From NCBI GenBank assembly GCA_036446035.1, contig JAZFSG010000078.1, forward strand, positions 1-64,000: 64,000 nucleotides of DNA, written 5' to 3'. A program made the position numbers and the translations under genes. The notes below the pieces were generated by a model that was not told the DNA's origin, ran no database searches, and saw nothing but the letters and a program-made list of their open reading frames with translations. This DNA is from CAXMQS01 sp036446035. Its GTDB lineage: Bacteria; Actinomycetota; Acidimicrobiia; Spongiisociales; JAOTWH01. Position 1 is the first letter of the stretch. Each line of letters opens with the position of its first letter. Below are positions 1 through 7,762 of this stretch, one piece after another.

Positions 1-1206
1 GTCGAGCCCTTCTCGATGACCGTCAACCACCTCCGAATCACTAGTTGTGGACTCGAAGAGTGCCTGGACCGGGCAGTCGAGGCCTCGGACTTCTCAGCCA
101 AGCACGGCGCCTTAGGCGAAGGCAAAGGAATCGGCCTCGCCGCCGGGGCCTACCTGTCCGGTGCCGGGCTCCCCATCTACTGGAACGAAATGCCGCAGTC
201 CGAGGTAGAGATCAAGGTGGATCGCGGCGGTGGGGTCACGGTGTTTTCGATGGCGGCCGACGTCGGCCAGGGCTCCACCTCGATACTGGCCATGATCGTG
301 GCCGAAGTGCTTGGTCTCGACCCCGACGACGTTGCCATGGTCACGGCTGACACCGACTTGACGCCGGTCGACCTCGGGTCCTACTCGAGCCGGGTGACCT
401 TCATGGCCGGGAACGCCGCCAAGGAGGCGGCTGAACGGATCCGCCACCGGGTGGTGGCGGCGGTGGCGGACGACTTAGGGTTGCAGGGCGACGCAGTGCT
501 AGTTGCCAAGGGCAGGGTCGGCGTAGCGAACGACGGGGAGAAGACCCTGCCGTGGGCTGAGGCGGTCAGGGCGGCCATCGCCAGGGGCGGGCCCCTCACC
601 GCGTCCGGCTCCTACCGAGCCCCTGACCTCGCCGGGCCGTACCGGGGTTCCGGAGTCGGAATATCGCCTGCCTACTCCTTCTCGGTCGCGGTAGTGGAAG
701 TCGATTGCGATACCGACACCGGCGAGGTCAAGGTGGAGAAGGTTTGGCTGGCTCACGACATCGGTCGAGCGATCAATCCCCTACTGGTCGAGGGTCAGAT
801 CGAAGGCGGGGTCTACATGGGTCTTGGCGAGGCGCTGTTCGAAGAACAGGCCTTTCGGGGCGCCCTGCATCGCGGCCCTTCGCTACTCGACTACAAGCTG
901 CCGACCTTTCTCGAGATGCCGCCGGTGGAGTCGATCCTCGTCGAGACCGACGACCCGGAGGGGCCCTTCGGCGCTAAGGAGGTCGGCCAGGGCCCGCTGC
1001 TACCGGTGATCCCGGCGCTGGCCAATGCGGTCCACGATGCGCTCGGTGTCCGCATCACCGAGGTCCCGATAAGTCCCGACAAGGTGGTGTCGGCGCAGCG
1101 GGATATGGCCAAGGGAGGCGCCGGCCGCTTCGGGCCCAAATCCGTTCCCGCCTATGACTTCGGGACGCTCACCCGGGTCGATCCCCCCGAGGACTTCGAG
1201 CCATGA
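1..1206 (+). CDS. hcrA: 4-hydroxybenzoyl-CoA reductase, molybdenum (alpha) subunit, 5'-truncated by window edge
   Basis: This is the C-terminal part (about 401 residues) of a xanthine-oxidase-family molybdopterin subunit. The frame is open from base 1, so the gene begins upstream. The residues AADVGQGS and, near the end, FGAKEVGQGP are the family's molybdopterin contacts; the Glu of KEVGQGP is the expected catalytic base. The family removes the 4-hydroxyl of 4-hydroxybenzoyl-CoA reductively to give benzoyl-CoA, using a low-potential electron donor. The substrate is inferred from the next gene, which has the iron-sulphur insertion typical of this enzyme, and from the benzoyl-CoA reductase operon nearby. 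The small [2Fe-2S] subunit (hcrC) is not in the window and is expected upstream. The stop overlaps the next start as ATGA. Confidence 0.85.
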   Translation, partial: VEPFSMTVNHLRITSCGLEECLDRAVEASDFSAKHGALGEGKGIGLAAGAYLSGAGLPIYWNEMPQSEVEIKVDRGGGVTVFSMAADVGQGSTSILAMIVAEVLGLDPDDVAMVTADTDLTPVDLGSYSSRVTFMAGNAAKEAAERIRHRVVAAVADDLGLQGDAVLVAKGRVGVANDGEKTLPWAEAVRAAIARGGPLTASGSYRAPDLAGPYRGSGVGISPAYSFSVAVVEVDCDTDTGEVKVEKVWLAHDIGRAINPLLVEGQIEGGVYMGLGEALFEEQAFRGALHRGPSLLDYKLPTFLEMPPVESILVETDDPEGPFGAKEVGQGPLLPVIPALANAVHDALGVRITEVPISPDKVVSAQRDMAKGGAGRFGPKSVPAYDFGTLTRVDPPEDFEP

Positions 1207-2309
1207 TGCGCCTGCCCGCCTTCGACTACTTCGAGCCCTCAACGGTCGAAGAAGCGGTCGGCTTACTGGTGGCCCATCCCGGCGCCATGGTTGTGGCCGG
1301 GGGGACCGACCTCTATCCCAACATGAAACGGCGCCAGGTTGGCCCGGCTGCGCTCATCAGCCTCGGCGCCGTGCCCGGTATCGCTGGCATCACTCCCCAC
1401 GAGGATGGCGCGGTGCAGATCGGGGCCCTCACACTGCTGCGTGACCTGGCTTCATCGGCCGCTGCACCCGCCGTGCTGGCGCATGCAGCGGGCGAGGTGG
1501 CGTCGCCCCAGATCCGCAACGCCGCAACCGTTGGCGGAAACCTGTGCGTGGACACCAGGTGCAACTACATCAACATGACCCAGGAGTGGCGAGCCGCAGC
1601 CGGATCGTGCCTCAAGGACGGCGGGGATACCTGCTGGGTGGCGCCCCGCGGCAACGAGTGCGTAGCCGTTTCGTCCTCCGATCTCGCCCCTGTTGCCATC
1701 GCCCTCGGTGCCAGCGTGTCCCTCATCGGGCCGGGTGGGGAGCGAGAGATTCCCGTAAGCGCCCTCCTGCAACGGGATGGAGTCAACCATTTGACGAGGG
1801 CTCGGGACGAGATCATCGTCAGAGTGCTGGTGCCACCGCCCAACGGGACCCGGGCCAGCTACCGCAAGCTGCGACGGCGCGGAGCCATCGACTTTCCCAT
1901 CCTCGGAGTGGCAGTCGCCGTCCGCACCTCGGAAGACGGCACCTTGATCGACGCCCGGATCGTGATAGGCGCTGTGGCTGCGGCCCCGTTCCGCGCCTCC
2001 GAAGCCGAAGCGGCCCTCATCGGGCGCCGCCTTGAGCCCGCAGTCATCGAGGAGGCTGCGACGCTGGCCTCACAACCGGTGCGGCCGCTTGACAACACCG
2101 ACCTCGGCTCCCGGTATCGCAAGTGGATGGCGGCGACCTTCGTGGCCCGAGCGCTCCAGGACGTCTCCGAGTCCCCTTCGGGCAAGAGGCCACCAACGAC
2201 CTCCGGATCCTCCAGGTTGTGCAGCCGGACCTGGCCGCGGGCGACCGGATTGCCATCGGAGTCTCGAGTGACGACAGCCTGCCACAGCTGCTGCGTGCGG
2301 CCTTGGTGA
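1203..2309 (+). CDS. hcrB: 4-hydroxybenzoyl-CoA reductase, FAD/[4Fe-4S] (beta) subunit
   Basis: FAD-binding subunit of a CO-dehydrogenase-type molybdenum enzyme. VVAGGTDLYPNMK (about residues 30-42) and NAATVGGNLC (106-115) are the flavin-binding motifs. An insertion follows with Cys at 120, 136, 144 and 153. This 16/8/9 spacing is, as I recall, that of the extra [4Fe-4S] cluster of the Thauera 4-hydroxybenzoyl-CoA reductase beta subunit, and ordinary family members lack it. The protein would pass electrons to the molybdenum subunit encoded upstream, with which it is translationally coupled (ATGA). The family's usual length is about 320 residues. The last roughly 45 residues here are Ser/Pro/Arg-rich and read antisense through the convergent thioesterase gene, so the natural stop seems to have been lost. 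Confidence 0.85.
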   Translation: MMRLPAFDYFEPSTVEEAVGLLVAHPGAMVVAGGTDLYPNMKRRQVGPAALISLGAVPGIAGITPHEDGAVQIGALTLLRDLASSAAAPAVLAHAAGEVASPQIRNAATVGGNLCVDTRCNYINMTQEWRAAAGSCLKDGGDTCWVAPRGNECVAVSSSDLAPVAIALGASVSLIGPGGEREIPVSALLQRDGVNHLTRARDEIIVRVLVPPPNGTRASYRKLRRRGAIDFPILGVAVAVRTSEDGTLIDARIVIGAVAAAPFRASEAEAALIGRRLEPAVIEEAATLASQPVRPLDNTDLGSRYRKWMAATFVARALQDVSESPSGKRPPTTSGSSRLCSRTWPRATGLPSESRVTTACHSCCVRPW

Positions 2310-2605
2310 ACCGGGGTCGCCGCAACGACCAGCCGTCCCTGGCGTACCGAGCGGAGGAAGTCGGTTGTGTTGGAAACGCCAACTGCCCCTACCAGGCCCT
2401 GCTGCAGCGCCCACAAGGCAGCTCCCGTCGATGCGGCCGACTCGATCATCGTGCAGTAGACCCCACCGTGAACGAGGCCATACGGCTGCTGGTGGATGGT
2501 CGCCACCTCGAGGGATGCCGTCACCTGGTCGGTCGAGATGTCGAGGAACTCGAGCCCGATCGCTCCGTTGAACCCGTGGCTGAGATCGTGCGGAAGTTGA
2601 TTCAT
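1859..2605 (-). CDS. PaaI-type hotdog-fold acyl-CoA thioesterase with an antisense C-terminal extension
   Basis: The first about 135 residues form a single hotdog domain. HGGVYCTMIESAAS is the PaaI/4-hydroxybenzoyl-CoA thioesterase catalytic-loop region, and the domain ends near GQVRLHNLED. Such enzymes hydrolyse aromatic or other acyl-CoAs, so it could relieve CoA trapping in the neighbouring aromatic pathway; that link is inferred from position. I chose ATG at 2605; a GTG at 2620 is also possible, and neither has a clear ribosome-binding site. After the domain the frame runs about 110 more residues antisense through hcrB. That stretch has a low-complexity Arg/Ser/Ala composition and is unlikely to be functional. 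Confidence 0.7.
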   Translation of the reverse strand: MNQLPHDLSHGFNGAIGLEFLDISTDQVTASLEVATIHQQPYGLVHGGVYCTMIESAASTGAALWALQQGLVGAVGVSNTTDFLRSVRQGRLVVAATPVHQGRTQQLWQAVVTRDSDGNPVARGQVRLHNLEDPEVVGGLLPEGDSETSWSARATKVAAIHLRYREPRSVLSSGRTGCEASVAASSMTAGSRRRPMRAASASEARNGAAATAPITIRASIKVPSSEVRTATATPRMGKSMAPRRRSLR

Positions 2606-2682
2606 TGACTCGGCCGCCACTGTAGACGGCCCGGTGGCACTGCCATGATGTCTATTGCCAGCGCGGGCCTATGCGCAGAGAC

Positions 2683-2955
2683 TCAGACGGCGTCCTGGCG
2701 GCGCGTGAACAGCGCGACGTATGTGGAACATGCCGAGACTGCGCAAGTGGTGCAGGCCTCCCCAAAGCTCGACGGGTCGAGGCTCGTCGTCATGGTCTCG
2801 AAGCCGAGGCTGGAGTAGAGATCTACGAGCTCGGCGATCCGGGCGGGATCGGTAACGGTGCGGCGCTCCCAGCCTGCGGCGGCGAGATCCGGCGCGCCCA
2901 GGATCTCTAGGCCCTCAGAGCAGTACACCGGTTCGAAGTCACCCGCCTGATTCAT
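2683..2955 (-). CDS. small Cys-rich protein at the end of the benzoyl-CoA reductase operon
   Basis: A 90-residue protein with no signal peptide or membrane segment. The C-terminal part carries GEACTTCAVSACSTYVALFTRR, in which a CxxC followed by a third Cys five residues later could bind metal or a cluster. The N-terminal half looks like a short alpha/beta module (ELVDLYSSLGFET). I have the impression that similar small proteins exist in anaerobes, but I cannot name a family. Its start codon overlaps the stop of the upstream ATPase subunit gene (ATGA at 2952-2955), so it is the last gene of the operon. It may help assemble or protect the reductase, or deliver electrons; that is inference only. 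Confidence 0.7.
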   Translation of the reverse strand: MNQAGDFEPVYCSEGLEILGAPDLAAAGWERRTVTDPARIAELVDLYSSLGFETMTTSLDPSSFGEACTTCAVSACSTYVALFTRRQDAV

Positions 2956-3785
2956 GCCGCCGTCCCCGCCGCGGCAGAGACACCACCGTCAGCCCGTATC
3001 TTCTCCAGCCGCCGCCTGGCAAGGATGGCGCAACCCAGCGCCGACACGAACTGCATCATGTCGCTGTCTGGGATGTTCACCTCGGCTTCGAGCAGATCGC
3101 TGACGGCCTTGCCCATCGTCTCGAATCGGAGGATTCCCCCGATGAGCGTGAACTCGGGTTCGGCCTGCACCCGCTTCATCAGCTGTACAGAACGACCGGT
3201 TAGCGACTCGATGGCACCCTGCATGATGTCCGCCGGCGCGGTACCCAGCGACAGGTGGTTGATCACCTCGGACTCGGCGAAGACGGCGCAAACGCCCGAG
3301 ATCGGAACGGGCTCCTTCGAGGTTGTCATCAGTACGCTGATCTCTTCGATGGCATAGCCCATGTAGCGCGCCGTCTTCTCCAGGAAGGCGCCCGTCCCCG
3401 CCGCACACTTGTCGTTGAGACGGAAGGAGAGGACGTTGGCCAGCTGGTCAACGCGGCTCGCCTTCATAGTCTGACCGCCGATGTCCAAGATGGTGCGCGT
3501 GCCGGGGAACAGAAAGCTCGCCCCGCGGGCGCTTGCGGTGAGGTCGGTCACGTGGAGATTCTTGAAGTCGACCTGGTGGCGACCGCCGCCGGTAGCGATG
3601 ACGTACGCCACGTCATCTTTTGGCACCCCGGCGTCCTCGAGCGCCTGCTCGTAGATCTTCTTCGCGACTTCACGGAGACGGAAGCCGGTTGGCCCAACCG
3701 CCTTGCCGAGGATCTCACCGTCATCCGCCTGGATGATGGCCTTGGTGTACGTAGATCCGACATCCAGTCCGGCGGTGATAGTCAC
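2952..3785 (-). CDS. benzoyl-CoA reductase-type ATPase subunit (BcrA/BcrD/BzdP/BzdQ family), second copy
   Basis: ASKHA-fold ATPase of 277 residues. AGLDVGSTYTKA near the N-terminus is the phosphate-1 loop, LDIGGQTMKA the phosphate-2 loop, and TLIGGI the adenosine region. NDKCAAGTGAFL and SGVCAVFAESEV supply the two Cys that in this family hold a [4Fe-4S] cluster at the dimer interface. The subunit couples ATP hydrolysis to low-potential electron transfer into the catalytic BcrB/BcrC pair. The start is GTG at 3785, overlapping the previous stop as GTGA; the long open frame upstream of it has no family similarity. Two consecutive ATPase genes, rather than one activator, favour a benzoyl-CoA reductase over a 2-hydroxyacyl-CoA dehydratase. 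Both are about 280 residues, closer to the Azoarcus (Bzd) type than the Thauera type. Confidence 0.85.
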   Translation of the reverse strand: MTITAGLDVGSTYTKAIIQADDGEILGKAVGPTGFRLREVAKKIYEQALEDAGVPKDDVAYVIATGGGRHQVDFKNLHVTDLTASARGASFLFPGTRTILDIGGQTMKASRVDQLANVLSFRLNDKCAAGTGAFLEKTARYMGYAIEEISVLMTTSKEPVPISGVCAVFAESEVINHLSLGTAPADIMQGAIESLTGRSVQLMKRVQAEPEFTLIGGILRFETMGKAVSDLLEAEVNIPDSDMMQFVSALGCAILARRRLEKIRADGGVSAAAGTAA

Positions 3786-4603
3786 GATGTCGCCTCCGCG
3801 ATGCTTGCGACCGGAGCGCGGCCGGTCATGACGTAATCGAGAGCGAACAGGGCGGCCCCGAGCGCCCCCATGTAGTGGCAGTCGTCGCTGATGTTGAGGG
3901 GCTTCTCGAGACGCTCTTCCAGCGCCTTGACCATGCCGTCGTTCAGGGAGACACCACCGGTGAAGGTGATCTCGTCGTTGATCCCGACCCGGCGCATCAA
4001 GGCCACCGAACGAGAAGCGATGGACTTGTGAACGCCCCAGAGGATGTCCTCGATCTTCTTGTCCTTGCCGATCCACGCCAGTACCTCGGACTCGGCGAAG
4101 ACGGTGCAGGTGGTGCTGATCTTGATCGGCCTATCGCTCTTGAGCGATAGCGGACCCAGGTCGTCGAGCGGGATCTCGAGGGCCGCGGCCGCAGCCTGTA
4201 GGAAGCGCCCTGTCCCCGCGGCGCACTTGTCGTTCATGCAGAAGTCGGTGATCTCGCCTTGAGGGTTCACGGAGATCGCCTTGGTGTCCTGGCCGCCCAT
4301 ATCAACGACCGTCCGCGTGTTGGGGAAGAGGTGCACCGCACCCCGCCCGTGACAGCTGATCTCGGTGACCTGGCTATTGCCGAACGTCACCCGGTACCGC
4401 CCGTAGCCCGTGCCGACGATGTACTCGACCTCCTCCTCGTCGACGTTTCCCTGGCTGAGGGCAGCGACGAAGGATGACTCCGCGGCCTTGATGACGTTGG
4501 CGCCGGTATCGACGAGCGAACGACCGATGATGGCGCCCTTCTCGTCGATGATGACGGCCTTGGTTTGGGTCGAGCCAACGTCAACTCCGGCTGCGTATGC
4601 CAC
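3782..4603 (-). CDS. benzoyl-CoA reductase-type ATPase subunit (BcrA/BcrD/BzdP/BzdQ family), first copy
   Basis: ASKHA ATPase paralogous to the next gene in the operon. AGVDVGSTQTKAVIID is the phosphate-1 loop and VDMGGQDTKA the phosphate-2 loop. NDKCAAGTGRFL and TTCTVFAESEVL carry the bridging-cluster cysteines, and TFTGGVSLN contacts the nucleotide. It would form a heterodimer with the following gene's product and drive electrons into the BcrB/BcrC catalytic pair at the cost of ATP. I place the start at GTG 4603, preceded by GAGGTG at suitable spacing, about 10 nt after the upstream stop; GTG at 4612 or ATG at 4633 are alternatives. The stop overlaps the next gene (GTGA), so expression of the two ATPases is likely coupled. 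Confidence 0.85.
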   Translation of the reverse strand: MAYAAGVDVGSTQTKAVIIDEKGAIIGRSLVDTGANVIKAAESSFVAALSQGNVDEEEVEYIVGTGYGRYRVTFGNSQVTEISCHGRGAVHLFPNTRTVVDMGGQDTKAISVNPQGEITDFCMNDKCAAGTGRFLQAAAAALEIPLDDLGPLSLKSDRPIKISTTCTVFAESEVLAWIGKDKKIEDILWGVHKSIASRSVALMRRVGINDEITFTGGVSLNDGMVKALEERLEKPLNISDDCHYMGALGAALFALDYVMTGRAPVASIAEATS

Positions 4604-4613
4604 GCCGATCACC

Positions 4614-5912
4614 TCACTCAGTCGCGCCGGCATCGGCTTGTTGCCGGCGAGTGGCCAGGCCTTCGAAGAAGGCGTCGATCCGATTCTTCATCTGAGCTTC
4701 CGAGACGACACGCCGGTCCATCATGTCCGACTCGATGAACAGGCTCGGGATGCCGAGCTTCTCGGTCAGGTGCCGCCTGCCGTCGGCGAGCCCGGTAGAG
4801 ACGGTGCGACAGCTCTTGATGGGGTGGTAGATGACGCCGTCTGCGCCAAAGTCCTCGACCATCGGTATCAAGACATCGTTCTGGTGGAACATGGCGTCCA
4901 TGGCGTCGCGGACGCTGACCAGCACCCCCTCGGCGAGGCTGGCCAACGGGTCGGCGAGGTCGTACTGGAAGCCGCTATTGGTGCCGCCGGATGCGAACCA
5001 CAGATAGGTCGAGTTGACGAAGGTGCCGCCCCAATCGGTGAACAGCTCGTTGAACCGGCGGAAGATGGGATAGCAGGGAACCCCAACGAACAGCAGGCGG
5101 TATTGCTCTTCCATGGTTTGGCCGATCCCGTTGGCCGCCTTGTACTCCATCTCCTCGACGAGACGTTCGAAGTAGCGAGCACCAGCCTCGGTGCCTCTGA
5201 GGCCGTTGCCGACACCGAGGAAGATCGTGCCGTCTGTGAGTGCGTTGAACAGGGATGGTCTGGCACGGTTGAGTTCGAGGATCCGGTTCCAGGAGCGGCT
5301 CATCGTGTTGGCGTGGGTGAGGACCTCACGGAACTTGTCGATATCGAATTTCTTCCCGGTTACCTCCTCGCACAGCGTGATCAGCTCGCCGAGCTGAACC
5401 TCGACATAACGGCGGTCGGCCTCGAAGTCACCGTCACCCTTCCACGTCTGGGCGCCAGCCTGGCGCGTACCGGGAATGTCGATGGTGAACGTTGGTGTTC
5501 CGTACATGCGCTCCCAGATCTCGGCCCACTTGATGTAGGTGTTGCAGGCGTTGGTGAGCACCGAGATGCCTGGCTTCGGTATCTGTCCCATCGGGTGCTC
5601 TCCCCCACGCAGCTGGGTGCCGACATCTGCCTTGACGTATCCACAAATGTCCGGCGAGTACCCGTAGTCCTCGGCCTCTTCGAGATACTCGTGGGCGACG
5701 CGACGGACCGCGGTCTGGAGGGAGTTGATCTCGGGAAAGACGACGGGTAGATCGAACGTCTTCAAGATCTCGTTGATGCTCCCCATGACGAAGACGTATG
5801 CGGACAGGCCGCCGCTGCTCGCAGTGTTGTCGAGTTCGGCAAACCACTCCCGGAATAGGGCGGCTCCCTCCCGGTTGCCGCGGCCAACGAGTTCGGCTTG
5901 CAGCGTGGTCAT
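4614..5912 (-). CDS. bcrB: benzoyl-CoA reductase catalytic subunit, BcrB/BzdO type
   Basis: A 432-residue member of the 2-hydroxyglutaryl-CoA dehydratase D-component/BcrB family. NACNTYIKWAEIWERM, VGVPCYPIFRRF and HPIKSCRTVSTG provide the three conserved Cys regions that ligate the active-site cluster. With the BcrC-type partner encoded just upstream it would bind benzoyl-CoA and carry out the two-electron dearomatisation. Start ATG 5912 is preceded by GGGAGG; the longer frame to 6311 is antisense-like noise. The length fits BcrB/BzdO (about 435-445 residues). Lone dehydratases share this fold, so the assignment to benzoyl-CoA reductase depends on the two ATPase genes and on hcrAB next door. 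Confidence 0.82.
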   Translation of the reverse strand: MTTLQAELVGRGNREGAALFREWFAELDNTASSGGLSAYVFVMGSINEILKTFDLPVVFPEINSLQTAVRRVAHEYLEEAEDYGYSPDICGYVKADVGTQLRGGEHPMGQIPKPGISVLTNACNTYIKWAEIWERMYGTPTFTIDIPGTRQAGAQTWKGDGDFEADRRYVEVQLGELITLCEEVTGKKFDIDKFREVLTHANTMSRSWNRILELNRARPSLFNALTDGTIFLGVGNGLRGTEAGARYFERLVEEMEYKAANGIGQTMEEQYRLLFVGVPCYPIFRRFNELFTDWGGTFVNSTYLWFASGGTNSGFQYDLADPLASLAEGVLVSVRDAMDAMFHQNDVLIPMVEDFGADGVIYHPIKSCRTVSTGLADGRRHLTEKLGIPSLFIESDMMDRRVVSEAQMKNRIDAFFEGLATRRQQADAGATE

Positions 5913-5940
5913 GTCAACCTCCCGAAGACGATGTGCCTCA

Positions 5941-7116
5941 TCATGCGAAGAGCAGGTTCTCGACGAATGTCTCGACTTGCAGCTCGAGCTGATCGAATGA
6001 CGACATGTTCTCCTCGAACTCGCTGACGAAGTAGGCGACTCCCTCGGCGTCGAGGGCGTGCGTATACGTGACCTGCTCCTCGAGGCCGGGCTCGCACATC
6101 TTGGCGGCGGCAACGATGGCGGCGTCGGCCTTGGAGGCGAGGATCCGCTCGATGAGCATCCTCTCCTTGGGCTTGCGCAGATCGTGCTGCACCGGGCTGT
6201 ACGAAGAGCGCTCTGTGTAGGCCTCGGCCAGGTTCTCGAGGGGGTCACCTTCTGGAGAAACATCCTCGGTGAGCCAGCGCAACCCGATGTGGAAGTCGTC
6301 GTCAACCACATAGCAGGTGCGCCCCAGCATTCGGATGAGATCGAATGGAGGCTGCTCGCAGAAGCCCCCCTCGAACACCACGCGAATGCGGTCCTCTTCC
6401 TTGGCAGAGCGCTCCCGGATGGTCGGGAGCAGCGTCGCCAGGAGATCGTTGTGCTCCTCGCGAGGGATCATCCCGGCAAGGGCCAGCAATGCATATGAGT
6501 CCTCGGCGGCAATGAGCCAAGGGGTCTCCCGCTTGATCTCGTACAGCTCACGCAGGAGCCGGCGATTCTCGTTGAACACAGTGATCGAGTTCCGGAGATC
6601 GTCGTCGGTGATGTCTCGCCCTGCAACGTCCTCGGCGACCCTTCGCATTCGATCGTATTCGTGACGCAGGTAGTCGATGCTGCCAGTCGAGTTCGGGTTC
6701 TGGGGCAGGTACAGGATCTGGCAGGGGTAGTCGAAGTTGCGGCCCCAGATCGCCGCCAGGTTCCGAGCAGCATCGCAGATCGGGTGCGATACGAACATAT
6801 CCAGCTGGACGCGATCGCTCAGCACAAGCTCGAGCGACGTCTTGAGAATCGAGCAGAGGTAGGAGCCGAAGTGCGAATCGGCCTGGTTCGTCTCCAAAGG
6901 GGCGCCTCGCACCTTGAAAGGGAGCATGCCGGCGGCGTGAACGATCTCCTCGGGAAAGTAGACCTGGAAGTGACCGGCGACCTTTCCTCCGGCGTCGCGC
7001 CAGCGACGCACCGTTTCGAATTCCGGGGATTCGACCATGTCCCGGCACTCCGCCAGCGCATCGTCGAGTGAAGCACCGCGCCATTCGTCGAAGGTCCTCG
7101 TGGCCGCCAGCGTCAT
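5941..7116 (-). CDS. bcrC: benzoyl-CoA reductase catalytic subunit, BcrC/BzdN type
   Basis: A 391-residue 2-hydroxyglutaryl-CoA dehydratase/BcrC family protein, matching the usual BcrC/BadD/BzdN length (about 380-390). GKVAGHFQVYFPEEIVHAAG is the typical N-terminal signature. SHPICDAARN and AAKMCEPGLEEQ contain cluster-ligand cysteines, and a further Cys lies in GGFCEQPP. It pairs with the BcrB-like subunit 28 nt downstream. Start ATG 7116 overlaps the TetR stop as ATGA; 46 extra residues in the open frame upstream are spurious. It is the first structural gene after the regulator, giving the order regulator-C-B-ATPase-ATPase-small protein, like bzdNOPQ or bcrCBAD. Confidence 0.82.
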   Translation of the reverse strand: MTLAATRTFDEWRGASLDDALAECRDMVESPEFETVRRWRDAGGKVAGHFQVYFPEEIVHAAGMLPFKVRGAPLETNQADSHFGSYLCSILKTSLELVLSDRVQLDMFVSHPICDAARNLAAIWGRNFDYPCQILYLPQNPNSTGSIDYLRHEYDRMRRVAEDVAGRDITDDDLRNSITVFNENRRLLRELYEIKRETPWLIAAEDSYALLALAGMIPREEHNDLLATLLPTIRERSAKEEDRIRVVFEGGFCEQPPFDLIRMLGRTCYVVDDDFHIGLRWLTEDVSPEGDPLENLAEAYTERSSYSPVQHDLRKPKERMLIERILASKADAAIVAAAKMCEPGLEEQVTYTHALDAEGVAYFVSEFEENMSSFDQLELQVETFVENLLFA

Positions 7117-7736
7117 ACTTTGCGACCAGTCGGCTCTGCAGCGGCCCCTTTGAAGAACAGGTCCAGAACGTAGTCGAGATGGGCGTCGGTGCTTCCAAGG
7201 ACGCGATCGGCATATCGCCCGATCACGACCTCGACGAGGGCAACGAAGGACCACGAAAGGACCCGGGCATCCCCAGGGGCCAGCTCGCCATCTCTGATCC
7301 CGTCGCTGATGATGGCTTCGATCTGCTCGGGCAAGGCCTTCTGGTAGGCACGTACCAGGCGGTCTCGCTCCGCGCCCGAGAACGTGTTGATGTCGCGCCG
7401 AACGAGACGAGTTAGCTCACGTTCCTCGTCGGGGAGCTCGAGGAAATCCCTGGTCAGTCTCGCCAGGCGGTCGCGACAACTTCCGGTCGCCGCCACCGCC
7501 TGGCCGAAGAGGCGACGCTTGTTGTCGAGATCGTCGAGCATCATCGAGACGTACAGGTCTTCTTTGCTGGCGAAATGGTGGTATAGGCCTCCCTTGGTCA
7601 CTTGGGCCGCCCGCGCGATCATGTCCACTTTGACGTCTGCGTAGTTGCTCGCCACGAACAGCCCTCTCGCCGCGGCCACGATTCGAGCTGCAGTTGCCTG
7701 TGATCTCGTGGGAAGGTCTGTCAGATGTTGCGACAT
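7113..7736 (-). CDS. TetR-family regulator leading the benzoyl-CoA reductase operon
   Basis: A 207-residue TetR protein. The N-terminal helix-turn-helix includes RIVAAARGLFVASNYADVKV, IARAAQVTKGGLYHHFASKE and DLYVSMM, with the recognition helix around TKGGLYHHF. The C-terminal region is a variable ligand-binding helical domain with no Cys cluster. Start ATG 7736 follows AGGTGAG; a GTG two codons upstream is less likely. It is the promoter-proximal gene of the reductase operon and overlaps bcrC by 4 nt, so it is co-transcribed with its presumed targets. An inverted repeat immediately upstream suggests autorepression released by a CoA-thioester ligand such as benzoyl-CoA; the ligand is a guess from context. 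Confidence 0.85.
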   Translation of the reverse strand: MSQHLTDLPTRSQATAARIVAAARGLFVASNYADVKVDMIARAAQVTKGGLYHHFASKEDLYVSMMLDDLDNKRRLFGQAVAATGSCRDRLARLTRDFLELPDEERELTRLVRRDINTFSGAERDRLVRAYQKALPEQIEAIISDGIRDGELAPGDARVLSWSFVALVEVVIGRYADRVLGSTDAHLDYVLDLFFKGAAAEPTGRKV

Positions 7737-7744
7737 ACTCACCT

Positions 7745-7762
7745 ACCGACTGTCCGGTCGGT
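7745..7762. promoter_or_regulatory. putative TetR operator
   Basis: Perfect 6-bp inverted repeat ACCGAC-N6-GTCGGT, 8 nt upstream of the TetR ATG and overlapping its leader. Position and symmetry fit an autoregulatory TetR-family operator controlling the whole reductase operon. The rest of 7763-7947 shows no gene; it separates the operon from the end of the CBS-BON gene. Confidence 0.55.

Noticed and set aside
4410..5750. 446-codon plus-strand frame across the ATPase/bcrB genes
   Set aside because: It is antisense to clearly conserved, motif-bearing genes and its translation has no recognisable domain; long shadow frames are expected at this GC content.
2952..7116. 2-hydroxyglutaryl-CoA or phenyllactyl-CoA dehydratase operon
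   Set aside because: Those systems normally have one activator ATPase; two distinct ATPase subunits plus adjacent hcrAB fit benzoyl-CoA reductase better. Kept as the main alternative.
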